From assembly GCA_038380435.1 (NCBI GenBank), contig JAWZYU010000013.1, forward strand, positions 65,862,446-65,926,445: DNA of 64,000 nucleotides, given 5' to 3'. A program made the translations under genes and the position numbers. This DNA comes from Ryuthela nishihirai (lineage: Eukaryota > Arthropoda > Arachnida > Araneae > Heptathelidae). Shown in pieces: positions 44,371-55,804 of this stretch; position 1 is the first letter of the stretch, and every line of letters begins with the position of its first letter. Below the pieces are notes generated by a model. It had not been told where the DNA came from and searched no databases. It saw nothing but the letters and a program-made list of their open reading frames with translations.

Positions 44371-46743
44371 TGGATCACGTCACCCCCTGCGCTGTCGATA
44401 CCCCTTTGCTTCCTTATCAGGTGCGATGTCTTACAACATGAAAACCCACTGGCACTCTTGATTGTAGTTTTCGGACTCGAAATTTTCCCAAGTCCAGAGA
44501 TGGATGACAGCCTCTCTGACTAAACCCATATTGTCTACCTCATTTCATTCTCCTTTCGTTTCAGGCCATCACAGGATATGGAAACGATGTTTTCCATCCT
44601 CTTATCGAAAAACATCCCCTTTATGATAGGTCAGCTATTTGTTTCAATGTAGCCCATCGGAAGAAGACAAGCCACTTTGAAATTACGCACCCCTACACCT
44701 CAAAGTGTTGAGCTTCGCTTATTCAGTCTCCGTCGGATTGAAGGATGATGCCGTCAGATATTTGTGTTCTATTCGGCACAATACATCGTGATTGCAAAAG
44801 TATGACTTAACTTTTTTAATTCCCATATATCCGTTGCGACATGTTTTAAAACTTTTTATTCCTAATACTCATTACCGCTGTATCCTCAGTACACGATGCA
44901 AAATATTACTCGTTCCTAGGAAGTAACGCTACGCAGTAACAATCGATAGCATTATTCTTCCTAGGAAGAAAAATCAGCTAATTATTTGGAAGTAAGATAT
45001 CATTAAAAAAAAACGCGTGATCGTTACGCTTTGCAAGGTTAGTTGTCTTTCATAGGGTAAATTCTGTAAAGAATTTTGTACGTGGTTGAATGCTATAGAA
45101 AGTAAGCAATGCTAAAAGTAAGTTGCAGGTACTCTGGCGTTTCTCCTTACGGTGCGTGAAAACTTCAGTTCTACATCTGAACACAACTTAAGTGTAGGTT
45201 AATGGAGTAGGGGATATTAGTTTTAACAAATACTAAGCTACTATAAAAATAATACATAAGTCTCACTCGAACGTACCCTCTCAACATACCTGAGCTAATC
45301 CACGAAATGAGAAAGCTTCTTCTTCGATAACATAAAAATCCGCCTAACTATGCTTTGTCATATATGTTCTGATACGTTCCCAGTAAAAGAATTATGTACT
45401 TATGTTACAAAAATCGATGTTTTCACCTACATTGAATATACGGGACAGACCGAAAAATAATGTCTTTACATACTAAGAGCGTGAAACATTCCTGCAATAC
45501 CCTTCTAAAAATAGGAAAATTCTCTCCATACACGCTCCCACTATCATTGTCACGTGATCTGCTGAAATGACAGAGACACACCGTGCCAACAAGCTGTCCA
45601 ACTGGTGACGTACAAAGGTCACGGGGTCACTAGCGCACTGACTTATGGAATGCAGATAACCCGAAGTATGTCTAATTCCTAGTGAGCAGACTGCCAGCTC
45701 CGTGATTTATCTTCCTCAAATATCTTTTGAACACTAATGAATAAGTTAAATAATTACTGTTACATGTTGAAATGCTGCACTTTATCATAACAGGCCAACG
45801 GAAACTCTCCCTGTATGCTGTCTTCGGATCTTTTGGGGCTTAAGCACACAGCAGTTTATCGCGTGCAAAAACTCAAATCTGTCAGCTGATTTTAAAATGT
45901 CCTCTTATATTGTCATTGCAATTAAAGAATTTAAGAAGTATCATTTAATACGAGTTTCGCAAAATGTGTGAAAATTTCAATCCCAGTGTGATATGAAGTA
46001 ATACAAAGTCTTTAGCATTATTCCCTGCGTCTTGTGTTATGCGATAATGTTAACATCCACAAATTTTCAAATGACATTCAGGGGTTATCACTTAAGTTTC
46101 AACTTCTTTTATTTTTTCCAATCGATAACCACGATAATGCACAGTTTCTGCAGAACAGTTCCGGTGGTGACTTCGATGCAAAAATGGCACAGTGGAGCGA
46201 TCTTTCTCACAGTAGCGATATGACCATGCACTTTGGCTGAAAAACAAACCTGGTTCATTCATTTCCCATAGAGAATAAAGATTTGAACTAAAAAGTCATT
46301 AAAACCGTGAATGGACTGATCTGATTGATAAAAAATATGTGAAACGTAATGTACTGAACTTGAGGGTTGACAACATTAATATAGACAGGGATTGACTTCC
46401 ACGCCTGTTTTCTCTATACTACCACGAATTGAGAAACCTCGATGCTTCAGAAATGATTCCTTTAACTATCAAAGATGAATAGACCTCTGTAAAGTTTAAT
46501 TCTCCACACAATCTTCTGAGTTAATTCTGCTGTAGATGTCTAATTCTGTCAGGATTATTTACATTATTAGGGATGTTTTACACATTCAATCAAGGATTTT
46601 CTCTTGTTGTGACATCTTCTTATTCGCTAAATGTACTCATCAAAGTGTCTATCTACAAAAGATACTACACATCAGACGTTAATACTCATCATTACACAGT
46701 CAAACTACCTATCTGGTTCAGATGCTGTGTTAGCATTTAGAAT
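44371..46743. other. intergenic, no gene recognised
   Basis: Mixed AT-rich sequence. The frames at 46032-46240 are short and overlap without family features. No repeat identity recognised. Confidence 0.5.
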
Positions 46744-46822
46744 GAAAGACAACATGATTACACATTAAAGTACTGAAGACAACATGATTACACATTAAAG
46801 TACTGAAGACAACATGATTACA
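46744..46822. repeat. 30-bp tandem repeat, about 2.6 copies
   Basis: The unit GAAGACAACATGATTACACA TTAAAGTACT is repeated twice exactly, and a third copy is cut after GATTACA. Recent slippage or unequal exchange is likely. Confidence 0.95.
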
Positions 46823-47265
46823 AGTTTCCTTATTAAAGTTTCACTACCATACAATCTTAGAGATAAACTCATTATTTACCTTAATCTTCAGATGCATGTT
46901 TCTCCACAGATTCGTAAAGCTCTCATTATGTATTCTTTGCTTTCTCTGGTACAATACCACTATCACACATCTCACAAGATAATTACAGTAACTTGCTCAA
47001 ACACTGATTCATCTTCCACATATGCATATTTACTTTCATCGCACCATTTGCCGAAAAAGGTAAAATCTCAAGCATCATCTGAGACAGATTATTATTTTCC
47101 CATATATCTTTACAATGAATTCGTCACACTAACCTGGAAAGAGATGAAATCGATACTCTTCAGTCCAATATCAGGAAGACAAAAGCTATCACAATTTAGA
47201 GTTTTGAGGTTGATAAACAGTTTTGAAAGTCTCATAAAATAATAAGCTGTAAAAAAATTGGATTT

Positions 47266-47336
47266 GCCATGAGTGGGATTCGAACCCACGTCTCCAGGAA
47301 ACATGCCTGTTATGTTACCACTACACCACCAATGGC
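47266..47336 (-). other. tRNA-like sequence, SINE head (copy 1)
   Basis: Minus strand: GCCATTGGTGGTGTAGTGGT, with B box GGTTCGAATCC. The outer acceptor-like pairing is GCCAT with ATGGC. The anticodon arm CAGG-CATGTTT-CCTG lacks the universal U at position 33, and two acceptor pairs fail. I reject it as a functional tRNA gene. Confidence 0.75.
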
Positions 47337-47776
47337 TAACCTTTTCTCAGCTTGTGTGACCTTATAAACTTTTCGAATTTTTTTATTTGATTCGCACAGT
47401 AGCGCCATCTATCCAAGAAGTGGACAACTCTGTTGCCTCATACAGATGGAATTAATATTTGTCACTCACGCTCATGGCGTTAATCAATAAGTCAGTAATA
47501 AAGAATCACAGGGTATGTCCTGTAGACATGGAACTCATGAAATAATAAGCTGAAAAAAATTGGTTTTGCCATGAGTGGGATTCGAACCCACATGTACAGG
47601 ACATATCCCGTGATTCTTTACTACTGATTTATTGATTTAACGCCGTGATCGTGAGTGACAAAAACCTCTATGAGGCAGCAGAGTTGTACACTTACCAGAT
47701 AGATGGCGTCACTGTGGGAATAAAACAAAAAAAATCCGGAAAGTTTATAAGGTCACACGAGCGCAGGAAAGGGTTA

Positions 47777-47847
47777 GCCATTGGTGGTGTAGTGGTAGCG
47801 TAACAGGCATGTTTCCTGGAGACGTGGGTTCGAATCCCACTCATGGC
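47777..47847 (+). other. tRNA-like sequence, SINE head (copy 2)
   Basis: A plus-strand copy of the preceding feature with the same defective anticodon loop (CATGTTT). It keeps A-box-like GGTGTAGTGGTAGC and B-box GGTTCGAATCC, enough for an RNA polymerase III promoter. Confidence 0.75.
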
Positions 47848-48230
47848 AAAACCAATTTTTTTCAGTTTATTATTTCATGAGTTCCATGTCTACAGGACAT
47901 ATCCTGTGATTCTTTACTACTGAAGTTTTGAATTTTTTTTATAGTTGATATATATATATATTTTAAAGTTTGTAATAAAATACATTGAAACTCCACGAAA
48001 TTTAAACTTCTCTTGTGAAAGTTATACACAAATTAAAGCACATAAATTTTTGTAAAACACCATCATGCATTTAATTTCCTGATGAACAGAATTCATACTG
48101 AACAAATGAGCATTTCAAATCAACATTTTTCTATGGAAAAACGATATAAACTAAATTAAGGAAAGTAAAATTTTAATGCAGGTTATTTATGTCCCCATTT
48201 TTTTTAACATGATACATACATACATATAGA

Positions 48231-48523
48231 ATCTTCAAGCAGCCATGGTTACAGCGGTGCAACCAGATTTTGCAATCCTAGATCTCCCTCTCTTTCTGAG
48301 ACCTTTAGACACAGTGTTCATAACCCTGTTCGCTAATCTATAGTTATTCAGACGGGCAACATGACCAAACCAATGGAGTCTCTCTCTGCACAATATACTA
48401 CTCAAAGGAGGTTTCATACTTCTTTGCCTAAAGTTGAACCACCTAATGTCCAAGATACTGTGGTAAGAATTTAAAATCAAAGGCACCAAGCTTCCTGTTA
48501 TCTTGTTTACAGAGGGTCTTATG
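48231..48523 (-). mobile_element. RTE-type LINE, copy G, 3' fragment
   Basis: On the minus strand it keeps the end of the reverse transcriptase (LHWFGHVARL, NNYRLANRVM) and the AGCAGCCATGG region. A deletion has removed TNDEVR-type residues and part of the 3' UTR. It stops where the CAGGGG end of the next element begins. Confidence 0.85.
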
Positions 48524-49219
48524 CAGGGGAGTAGTGAAGTGACTATGGTTGGGGAATGGAACACGCAAATTTTCCAACTCGAAAATCAAATTTTGCCAGC
48601 TAAGAAAATAAGCACTTTACATAAATTTAATTATGTATCTCCTATCGCTGACGTATCCAGAATTTCTTTCAGTGGGGTGCTGGATGAGGGGAGGAGGAGG
48701 GGGGCTGGCAGTTTCCATCAATTTTTGGTTTTGCCAATTGTCTCGATTTTGTAATTTTGCCATGATTTTTAAAATAAAAATCCCCATTTTATTTTATTAA
48801 CTCTCCTAAATTTTACCAAGTACCTTCAAATTTTGCCAACTTCAGAGGATTTTGCCAAGCTTTCTACATTGTACAAGCTCTGCTTAATTTCGCAAAACCA
48901 ATCCCATTTTTCCCTATCTTCCTATTCCTTTTGACTTTGACATTTGTTCGTTGGTCGATTTGTGGATTTGACAAAATGTTGTTCCACCATATCTTTCGAA
49001 CGCAATGGAGAAACTTAATGATTTATGTACGAAATGAAAGCTTGTGACGCGGGGAGAGTCATTAGCTCTAAAAAAATTGATTCCCCGTGCTTTCTACCCA
49101 CCTGAAAAGGGGGAGGGTAAATTTGAAAATGATTGTTCCCCTTTATCTCCTAAACGCGAGTGCGGAAAGTAACAAGCTATGTGTCAAATGAAAGCTTGTG
49201 ACTCAGGGAGTGTCACAGG

Positions 49220-49467
49220 CAGGGCCGTCTTAACCCATGGGCACACTGCATAATTGCCCAGGGGCCCCCACAATTCAAAATTTCGCAAAGGTTTGTGTTG
49301 ATTAATCCTCGCTTTACAGCATGTTTTTTATGTTTAAACATTGATTTTGTTAAAAGTACCAATAAATCTATAGGCTTAATCTTATTGACCGTTTACATTT
49401 TTACTCACGTAGGGGCCCCAGTGCATTGCTTTGCCCAGAGGCCTCCAATACTGTTAAGACGACACTG
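49220..49467. mobile_element. hAT MITE, 248 bp
   Basis: Left end CAGGGCCGTCTTAACCC; right end GTTAAGACGACACTG. The flanks GTCACAGG (49212-49219) and GTCATAGG (49468-49475) agree at 7 of 8 bases. Both ends carry a GGGGCC phrase. No coding capacity. Confidence 0.85.
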
Positions 49468-49887
49468 GTCATAGGCTATAAACAATTGGCTCCACCCCAT
49501 GATTTCTTCCTCCCGAAAACACTGGAAGAGTGAAAGTCGTTCTGCTATATTTTGTGAATCGATGGCTACAGTTAGGTGTTAGGTGTCAAATGAAAGCTCG
49601 TAAATTATTTCGAATTTTGTCCACCTATTACCCCCCCCCCCTCCCCTATTACCATATTTTCGCAGGGTTTGACTTTAACGAGTAATATCTTAAATTAAAG
49701 CTTGTGACGTCTTCAATGTCAGGGGATAACTCAAACATGACTCCAAAAGAGGGAAAAATGTGCTCGATGTTTATGAGTCATGTATCAAATGAAAGTTATT
49801 GAAGGTAGGTGTTTACAGTGACAAACAATATATATAAATAAATTTTAAAAAATGTAAAATGCCTGTCTTCCTCTAGAGTCGTAAAAA

Positions 49888-50255
49888 GTAGAAAATAAAC
49901 CTAAAGCATTTCGATGGTGCAATCAGTCAGTGAGTTCGTATTCACTTCAAAGGAAGTTTATTTCACTTCATTGAACATTTTAGGGGTAAACTTCCTTTGG
50001 ACAAAGCCGCAGGATATCTGTAACTTAGTAGAACAGTAGTACTTCTCCACTATGGGGGAGAAAGGATAGCGCCACAAGAGCTGACCTTGACCCTGGAGGG
50101 TCGGTGGACCTCCAGGCAGTGAAGAAGCAGGCTGTTGCGGAACCCAATTACCGCCGATTTAGCTAAACATGATTACCGACGCCCTATGTTCTTTTGAAGT
50201 GAATACGAACTCAGTGACTGATTGCACCATCGATATGCTTTAGGTTATTTTCTTC
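49888..50255. mobile_element. inverted-repeat element, about 370 bp
   Basis: The left arm has CCTAAAGCATTTCGATGGTG and CAATCAGTCAGTGAGTTCG. The right arm is its reverse, with CGAACTCAGTGACTGATTGC and ACCATCGATATGCTTTAGG. The arms are about 55-60 bp. The inside is less AT-rich than its surroundings (GAGCTGACCTTGACCCTGG). A MITE of uncertain superfamily; no clear target duplication. Confidence 0.75.
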
Positions 50256-50954
50256 TTGTTAGGAAAATAGATTATATTTTTAATTCACAACTCACCTTTT
50301 TTTTCCCGATTGGGTTCGAATTTTGCCAACTCCACAAGATTTTGCCAGGTTTTCTCGATTTTTGCCAATTCCGCTTAATTTTACAAAACCAATCCCAATT
50401 TTAACAACTCACCTGTATTTTACCAAGCGCTTTGAATTTTGTCAATTGTCCAAGATTTTGCCAAGTTGCCTCGATTTTGCCAACTCGCATTAATTTTACA
50501 GAAAACAAATCCAAATTTTTCATCTTCCCTGAATTTGCCAAGTCACTTCAAATTTTGAGAACTCTTCTAGATTTTGCAAACTTGCATTATTTTGCCAAGT
50601 GGTTCCCAATTTTGCCAATTCCTCTAGATTTTGCCAACTCTCCTTAATTTCCCAAAAACAATCCCAATTTTTAGAACTCGCCTGTATTTTATCAAGTGGA
50701 TTCGAATTTTGCCAACTCCCCAAGATTTTGCCAATTCACCTGTATTTTACCAAATGAATTCGAATTCTACCAACTGTCCTAGATTTTCCCAAGTTGTCTC
50801 GATTTTAACAACTACCTTAGATTTTGCTAACTCCCTTTAATTTTACAACAAAAAAAATCTAAATTTTCTCAACTCACTTGAATTTTACAAAATCGCTTCG
50901 AATTTTGCCAACTACGATTCATTTTGGGGAGTAGCTCCTCCCCATAGCTGCACC

Positions 50955-51256
50955 CAGTGGCGCACCCAGAGGGGGGGGGGTCAAGGGGCCCTGGCACCTC
51001 CCAAAGAAAAAGGATAAAAAAACACTAGAAAATTTTCCAAAAACATTTTCCTAATTAAAATTCATTTTTTATATTTATGTTTATACTACTTATGAATTAG
51101 CGGTCACATAAGGTGGGAATACCCAATAGCTTTCGGGAAGCACAGCCGCTGTGAACACAAGGAGAACGAATCGGGCAGACCGAGCGCTACTTCGTTTGCC
51201 CTAAGCCGGAGCAGCGGGCCCATCCCACCCAAGATTAAATTCTGAGTGCGCCACTG
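50955..51256. mobile_element. hAT MITE, 302 bp
   Basis: Left end CAGTGGCGCACCCAG; right end CTGAGTGCGCCACTG. The flanks GCTGCACC (50947-50954) and GCTACACC (51257-51264) agree at 7 of 8 bases. It landed in the right terminal repeat of the surrounding hAT-like repeat, so it is younger than that repeat. Confidence 0.88.
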
Positions 51257-51266
51257 GCTACACCCT

Positions 51267-51544
51267 TAGAGCTAACAATTGATGCATAGAACTATTTCGG
51301 GCAGTTGTTCTCAGACATTTTTAAGAAATTTAGATCCGGTATCGCATTCAAGGTCACATCGGAGTCGGAGTGGTGGTCTAGGAATCAAAAGGCGATGATG
51401 GATTTCTAGTTTTATTAGATGTATGCTTGACAAGGTACACCTTGAAAGCGACAGGATAGAAGCAGGAAAAAATAACGAAGGTAAAGTGAGTGGATTGTCG
51501 TTTCAGTATTAAAAAATTTACGTCCACTTTATAAAAATAAAAAT
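51267..51544. other. intergenic, nothing recognised
   Basis: Short AT-rich spacer between the MITE and SINE debris. Confidence 0.4.
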
Positions 51545-51610
51545 AAATACCCCCTCAAGCAGCTGCTTGCCACAGAGGTCTAACAGGAGCCTGTCAGTTT
51601 ATATGCCTAG
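51545..51610 (-). mobile_element. SINE family S, tail fragment
   Basis: AAATACCCCCTCAAGCAGC, GCTTGCCACAGAGGTCT, then CAGGAGCCTGTCAGTTTATA. Only the 3' third of the SINE is present, then it stops. Confidence 0.85.
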
Positions 51611-51734
51611 TTTTAAAAAATTCTTGGAAAATGCGTGTAACACATATGCTTAATATTTTTTCGCCTTCATTCCACTTAGTAGTGGTGTAGTAGCAGAGCA
51701 ATTAAGGAGCCTCTACAGCCGATACTTTCATTGT

Positions 51735-51862
51735 TTGTCTGTCTCAAAACAGCTGTCCAGTGGGTCCCCTCCCCCAACCTTCTCTGAACCTTCGGGATCC
51801 TTGTGACCTGGCCATTTAGACCATTGTGGCCATTAGTCCATTTTAAACGGTAGGACAACGAC
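51735..51862 (+). mobile_element. SINE family T, tail fragment
   Basis: CAGCTGTCCAGTGGGTCCCC, CCCAACCTTCTCTGAACC, GTGACCTGGCCATTTAGACC. The tRNA-like head is missing; the end is diverged. Confidence 0.8.
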
Positions 51863-51879
51863 CCTCCCTAAATTCGGGC

Positions 51880-52220
51880 CTGATTGGTTGGATTGATAGA
51901 GCCGGCATCACTCTGCTTACTGGTTAGTTGAATTGATAGAGCCTGCATCACTCTACTTACTGGTTGGTTGGATTGGTGGAGCCGGCATCACTGTACCTAC
52001 TGGTTGGTTAGATTGGTGAGCAATCGCAACTCTACTTACTGCTTGGTTAGATTGGTAAAGCAAATGGAACTCTACTTACTGCTTGGTTGGATTGATAGGG
52101 CAGGCACCACTCTATTTACTGGTTGACTGCAGTTTTAGAGCCAGCGCCACTCTCCTTACTGGTTGGTTGGATTGGTTGATTTGATAAAGCCAGCACCCTC
52201 CTACTTACTGATTGGACATC
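51880..52220. repeat. minisatellite, about 47-bp unit, 7 copies
   Basis: The unit is approximately ACTGGTTGGTTGGATTGATA followed by GAGCCGGCATCACTCTACTT. There are about seven diverged copies, with units 4-5 degraded (AGCAATCGCAACTCTAC, AGCAAATGGAACTCTAC). The last copy carries a 10-bp expansion (GGTTGGATTGGTTGATTTGA). Confidence 0.9.
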
Positions 52221-52629
52221 ATAAATCAAAAACGTTGCAATAGTTAAAAAGATAAACATTATTCGGCTTTATTTCGCATCCGGAGCTTTTGATTTTAAAT
52301 TGTCTGCCATTGTTAAACTGGACGTTATAAGCGTAAAATACACAAAATTTCTTTTTACACTATTGCAGTTTAAGATTTGCTTGAAGACTACTTATTCAGT
52401 GGTATAATTATTAATGTTTACATTATAAATCTAAATATTTATTAAGTAAATGCATAAATTGCGAGGTCAAGAGAGAATAGAACATATTTTGCATTAACGA
52501 CACCTGTTTTTTTTTCTTTTTTCTAGCACAATAAAATTTACTTTTAAGCATAACCTTTTAGTTGCTTGAGCAAAAATGCATGAGAAGTATTTCAACTGCG
52601 TTCCCAAAAAATTCTTTTAGTTTCTGGGT
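52221..52629. other. intergenic, nothing recognised
   Basis: AT-rich spacer; no gene or repeat identity seen. Confidence 0.5.
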
Positions 52630-53512
52630 CTAAATTAGGTAGGTTCTAAAAGAGATTGAAGGATAAACATGGTAAGGTCATTAAAGGTAAGGATTCAGTC
52701 ATGGCAAGGCCAATGAAGGTGAGGATCCTCTAATGGCAAGGTCAATGAAGGTGGCGATCCTGTCATGGCAAGGTAGGCTGAGCATTTCAGTGCTGCTCTG
52801 TACAATGTGGTCATTTTCCTCCCATTGTTTATAATAATGATAGATGCATTACTAGCTTCGATGCTGGACTTATATCACAGTCCCAAGTCACTTTGGCCGT
52901 CTCTAAATTAAGACTAAATAAATCCCCAGGGGTAGATGAAATTACTACGGAAATGCTTAGAGCTGGAAATGTTTCGGTTACCAGATGGATAACTGAAATT
53001 TTAAATACTTTTTATGATAAAGGCATGGTTCCTAAGAATTTTACCAGAGCTATTATTATCCCTATTTTTAAAAAAGTGATTGCAGTTCTTGTGATAATTA
53101 TAGGGGAATCAGTCAATTTTCTGTTCTAGGTAAAGTTCTTTTAATTATTCTCTTAAAAGCATTATGAATTTGGTTGCTGGACTACTGCATTATACACGCT
53201 GTGCATTCAGAAGTGATAGAGGATGTACATATCAAATATTTCAATTAGATAGACTTTTGAGAAAGGTTTAGAGTTTCAGAAACCTTTGGTTACTAGCTTT
53301 ATAGATTTTAAAAAAGCTTTAGACCCTGTTGGTCGTCAAATTTTCTGGTTAATTATGAGATGTATGGCATATAATTAATATAGTTACCATAAAGAATGCT
53401 CTTTATAATAAAACTGAATCATGCATGTAAGTCGGCAAGGTTCGTTTAACATAGCTACTGGTGTTCCACAAAGATTGGTTTTGTCTCCTTTTCTCTATAA
53501 AGATTATTTCCA
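52630..53512 (+). mobile_element. RTE-type LINE, copy H, reverse transcriptase fragment
   Basis: Starts near the connector region (AGATTGAAGGATAAACATGG) and runs to CTCCTTTTCTCTAT, ending before the YADD box. Inside it, the phrase GGTCAATGAAGGTGAGGATC / CTGTCATGGCAAG is tandemly repeated three times (about 52672-52772) with changes. One 78-codon segment (52893-53129) is open. Frameshifts and stops elsewhere. Confidence 0.88.
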
Positions 53513-53531
53513 AATGTATGTATTTATGTAT

Positions 53532-55180
53532 TAAATGGCAGCTAGGTAGTCACAGGAAGGAGAGCTATGTACTAATCCCCTGTGATGATGAACAGAATGG
53601 CCAGGCCTAGTACCAAATGTCCGACTCATATTCTCGTGGTTCGGATCGTTAGTACCTTTCAAAAGAGATACTCTCTTGTGAAATGGAACAGAAGGCGAGG
53701 GTTGACGGATTAGGGTGGTCTACTGATCTGGGCAACTATGTCTACTCTTTTTTTTCTACCCTGCTGAGGAATGGTCAACTACACACTGTCCTGGTGGTCC
53801 ATATATACCAACCTGAATGGAATAATGACTCTGAGCTTGATTATGGATCCTGAATTTGCTGCACTGGTGGGCTTCTGTTGAGCGAAAATCTTCTGCTGTG
53901 TTTTCTATTTGATTGTGGATTGACAACACCAAGCGAACAGATTCACAGGATATGTTTTATCAGATGGTGGATAATCTCGACCTGAGGCCATCGCAGGTAC
54001 TTATACTCTTGCTTCTACAATATGAACACCACCATTCCCGTTCAGAAAAAACAGTTTCTTTAAACATCCCACTAACCATTTTCTCTCCATAAGTAGTTGG
54101 AATGCGAAGTCTCTGCACAGAGATTATTCTCTTGATGTTCTCACACCATGCTACAACTTAGATATTCTCGGCTAGCAAGAGATCAGATGGACAGATAAAG
54201 GTCAGATACTTAAAAATATCTTAAATTTCTCTTTTCAGGGAGGGATCACCAAGGCGTAGGTCTGCTTCTCAGCAGACACGCCAGTGATGCTCTTTTAGGA
54301 TATGAGTGCATTAATGAAAGATTTCTTACAGCAAAATTTCAGACAAGAATTAAAAACTTGAATGTTATCTGCTGTTATGCCCCCACTGAGGATGCGATGA
54401 GGATGAGAAGGATAGATTTTACGGACAACTTCAGGATATTTTTAATTCTGTCAAGAAAGGAGATATTACCCTTGTTCTAGGTGACGTCAATGCCAAGGTT
54501 GGTAATGACTCTGACTTTTGGGGAGGGGTGATAGGCCCTTTTGGTATTGGTAGCTGCAATGACAATGGGCAACGTCTCCTTCAGGTGAGTAAACTCAATG
54601 GTTTCAGAATAACTAACACTTATTACAAACACCGCGACATACATAAGTACACATGGGTTTCACCTGATGGGCTGCATAAGAATATGATTGATTATATATT
54701 AATTAACAGCAAATGGGCTAGTTCTGTTAGGAATACCAGGTCATGTAGGGGAGCTGAAATTGGATCTGACCATTACCTTGTTAAAAGTGTCTTGCAACTT
54801 AAACTTAAGAAGTGCTGTACTAAGGTTAAAATATTTACCTTTAATACAGAAGCTCTGAAAGACCCAGTTATAGCAAAACGTACCATGATAGATTACTTAG
54901 TCATTATGACAGTCATGGTTTGCTTGCTACTGAAGTTGAGGAAGAATGGGACCATTTTAAACAGGCTTTTTTTGGAAACTAAGAGTACTCTTTTAGGAAA
55001 AGAGCAGAGGAGACAGAATTATTTGAGTGGTAAGACACTTGAGCTTATTTCAGAAAGAGAGAACTGCAGGAGATAAGGAAGAATAACAGGAAACTTAATG
55101 CTTTTGATTCTAGATGCTGACGAAGTATCTTTGGCAGTAAGTGGTTGAACTTTGTAAATAATGATGAGTTTAAAGAAAGG
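53532..55180 (+). mobile_element. RTE-type LINE, copy D, 5' end plus endonuclease, internally deleted
   Basis: The true 5' end of the family: 53532-54130 matches the 5' UTR of copy C. The endonuclease then follows with stops (GLQ is damaged) and opens at 54528-55076, with GSDHYLVKSVL and YILINSKWASSVR. At about 55075 the sequence jumps to the C-terminal reverse transcriptase region (AACAGGAAACTTAATGC, TGCTGACGAAGTATC), deleting most of the reverse transcriptase. Dead. Confidence 0.88.
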
Positions 55181-55431
55181 ACAATTTTACTATTTGTATG
55201 GCAACACTCGACGTTCCGCTATTCAGAGAGAGCACTACATCTTTTTGGGTGATGTCATGTTTCTCCTATCTGTATCTAGAGAGTCCTTCAATCAATTAAT
55301 GCAAAACATACAGCGGAGAAAGGACCTGTCTTAACGAGCAAGACCTTACTGATAATTCATGCTATGTCTGTTTGTTAACCTTCGAGGTGAGTGAGAGGTC
55401 TTTTCAAATTTTGAGCGTTGCCTAAACATCA

Positions 55432-55558
55432 AAGCCAAACATATCAGTAAAATCTCCTTCAAATATAAATTGCCAAACATATCAGTAAAATTTCCTTCAA
55501 ACACAAATTGCCAAACATATCAGTAAAATTTCCTTCAAACACAAATTGCCAAACATAA
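55432..55558. repeat. 38-bp tandem repeat, about 3.3 copies
   Basis: The unit GCCAAACATATCAGTAAAAT TTCCTTCAAACACAAATT recurs exactly except for a few bases in the first copy (AATCTCC, AATATAAATT). A fourth, partial copy ends at GCCAAACATAAACAG. Confidence 0.95.
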
Positions 55559-55572
55559 ACAGAAATTTAACT

Positions 55573-55735
55573 TTGGTGGTTCGAGCCCCGGGTAAGGCAT
55601 GGATGTTCGTGTTGTTTTCTGCTGAGGTCCTGCCATCCTCTCAGATCTTCTACTGTGGCATATAAACTGACAGGCTTCTGTCAGACCTCTGTGGCAAGAA
55701 ACTGCTTGAGGAGGTATTTATTTATTTTTTATTTA
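55573..55735 (+). mobile_element. SINE family S, 5'-truncated
   Basis: Begins at the B box (GGTGGTTCGAGCCCCGGGTA), then GTTTTCTGCTGAGGTCCTGC, GCCATCCTCTCAGATCTTCTA, and ends GAGGAGGTATTTATTTAT. The A-box half of the tRNA-like head is missing. Confidence 0.9.
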
Positions 55736-55804
55736 TGGTAAATTTAGAATTTAGAATGCCAATCTTTAAATAATAAATTCATAACTTTTTCTACTGGGGA
55801 AAGC

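Larger units (their letters stand above)
47228..47925. repeat. inverted repeat of tRNA-derived elements
   Basis: The two halves (about 47228-47560 and 47562-47925) are imperfect inverted copies. Both contain a tRNA-like head, a ~200-bp body with CACTCACG, GCGCCATCTAT-type and GGACATATCC words, and the phrase CATGAAATAATAAGCTGAAA. A third, half tRNA-like piece lies at the centre (47574-47597). This is either two facing SINE insertions or one palindromic composite. Confidence 0.8.
48524..51266 (+). mobile_element. TTTTGCCAA-rich repeat with hAT-like ends, copy 2, with nested insertions
   Basis: Starts CAGGGGAGTAGTGAAGTGAC like copy 1 (17097) and ends around CCCCATAGCTGCACC, with the tail displaced to 51257 by a MITE. 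The TTTTGCCAA modules are at about 48570-48910 and 50290-50935. The middle (48910-50280) holds other sequence: a repeated phrase about AAATGAAAGCTTGTGAC (near 49035, 49185, 49590 and 49690), a hAT MITE, and an inverted-repeat element. The phrase suggests a further old tandem repeat inside. Confidence 0.6.

Noticed and set aside
46814..47242. 142-codon plus-strand frame as a gene
   Set aside because: It begins inside a 30-bp tandem repeat, shows no family features and ends near the tRNA-like palindrome. Chance in AT-rich DNA is likely enough.
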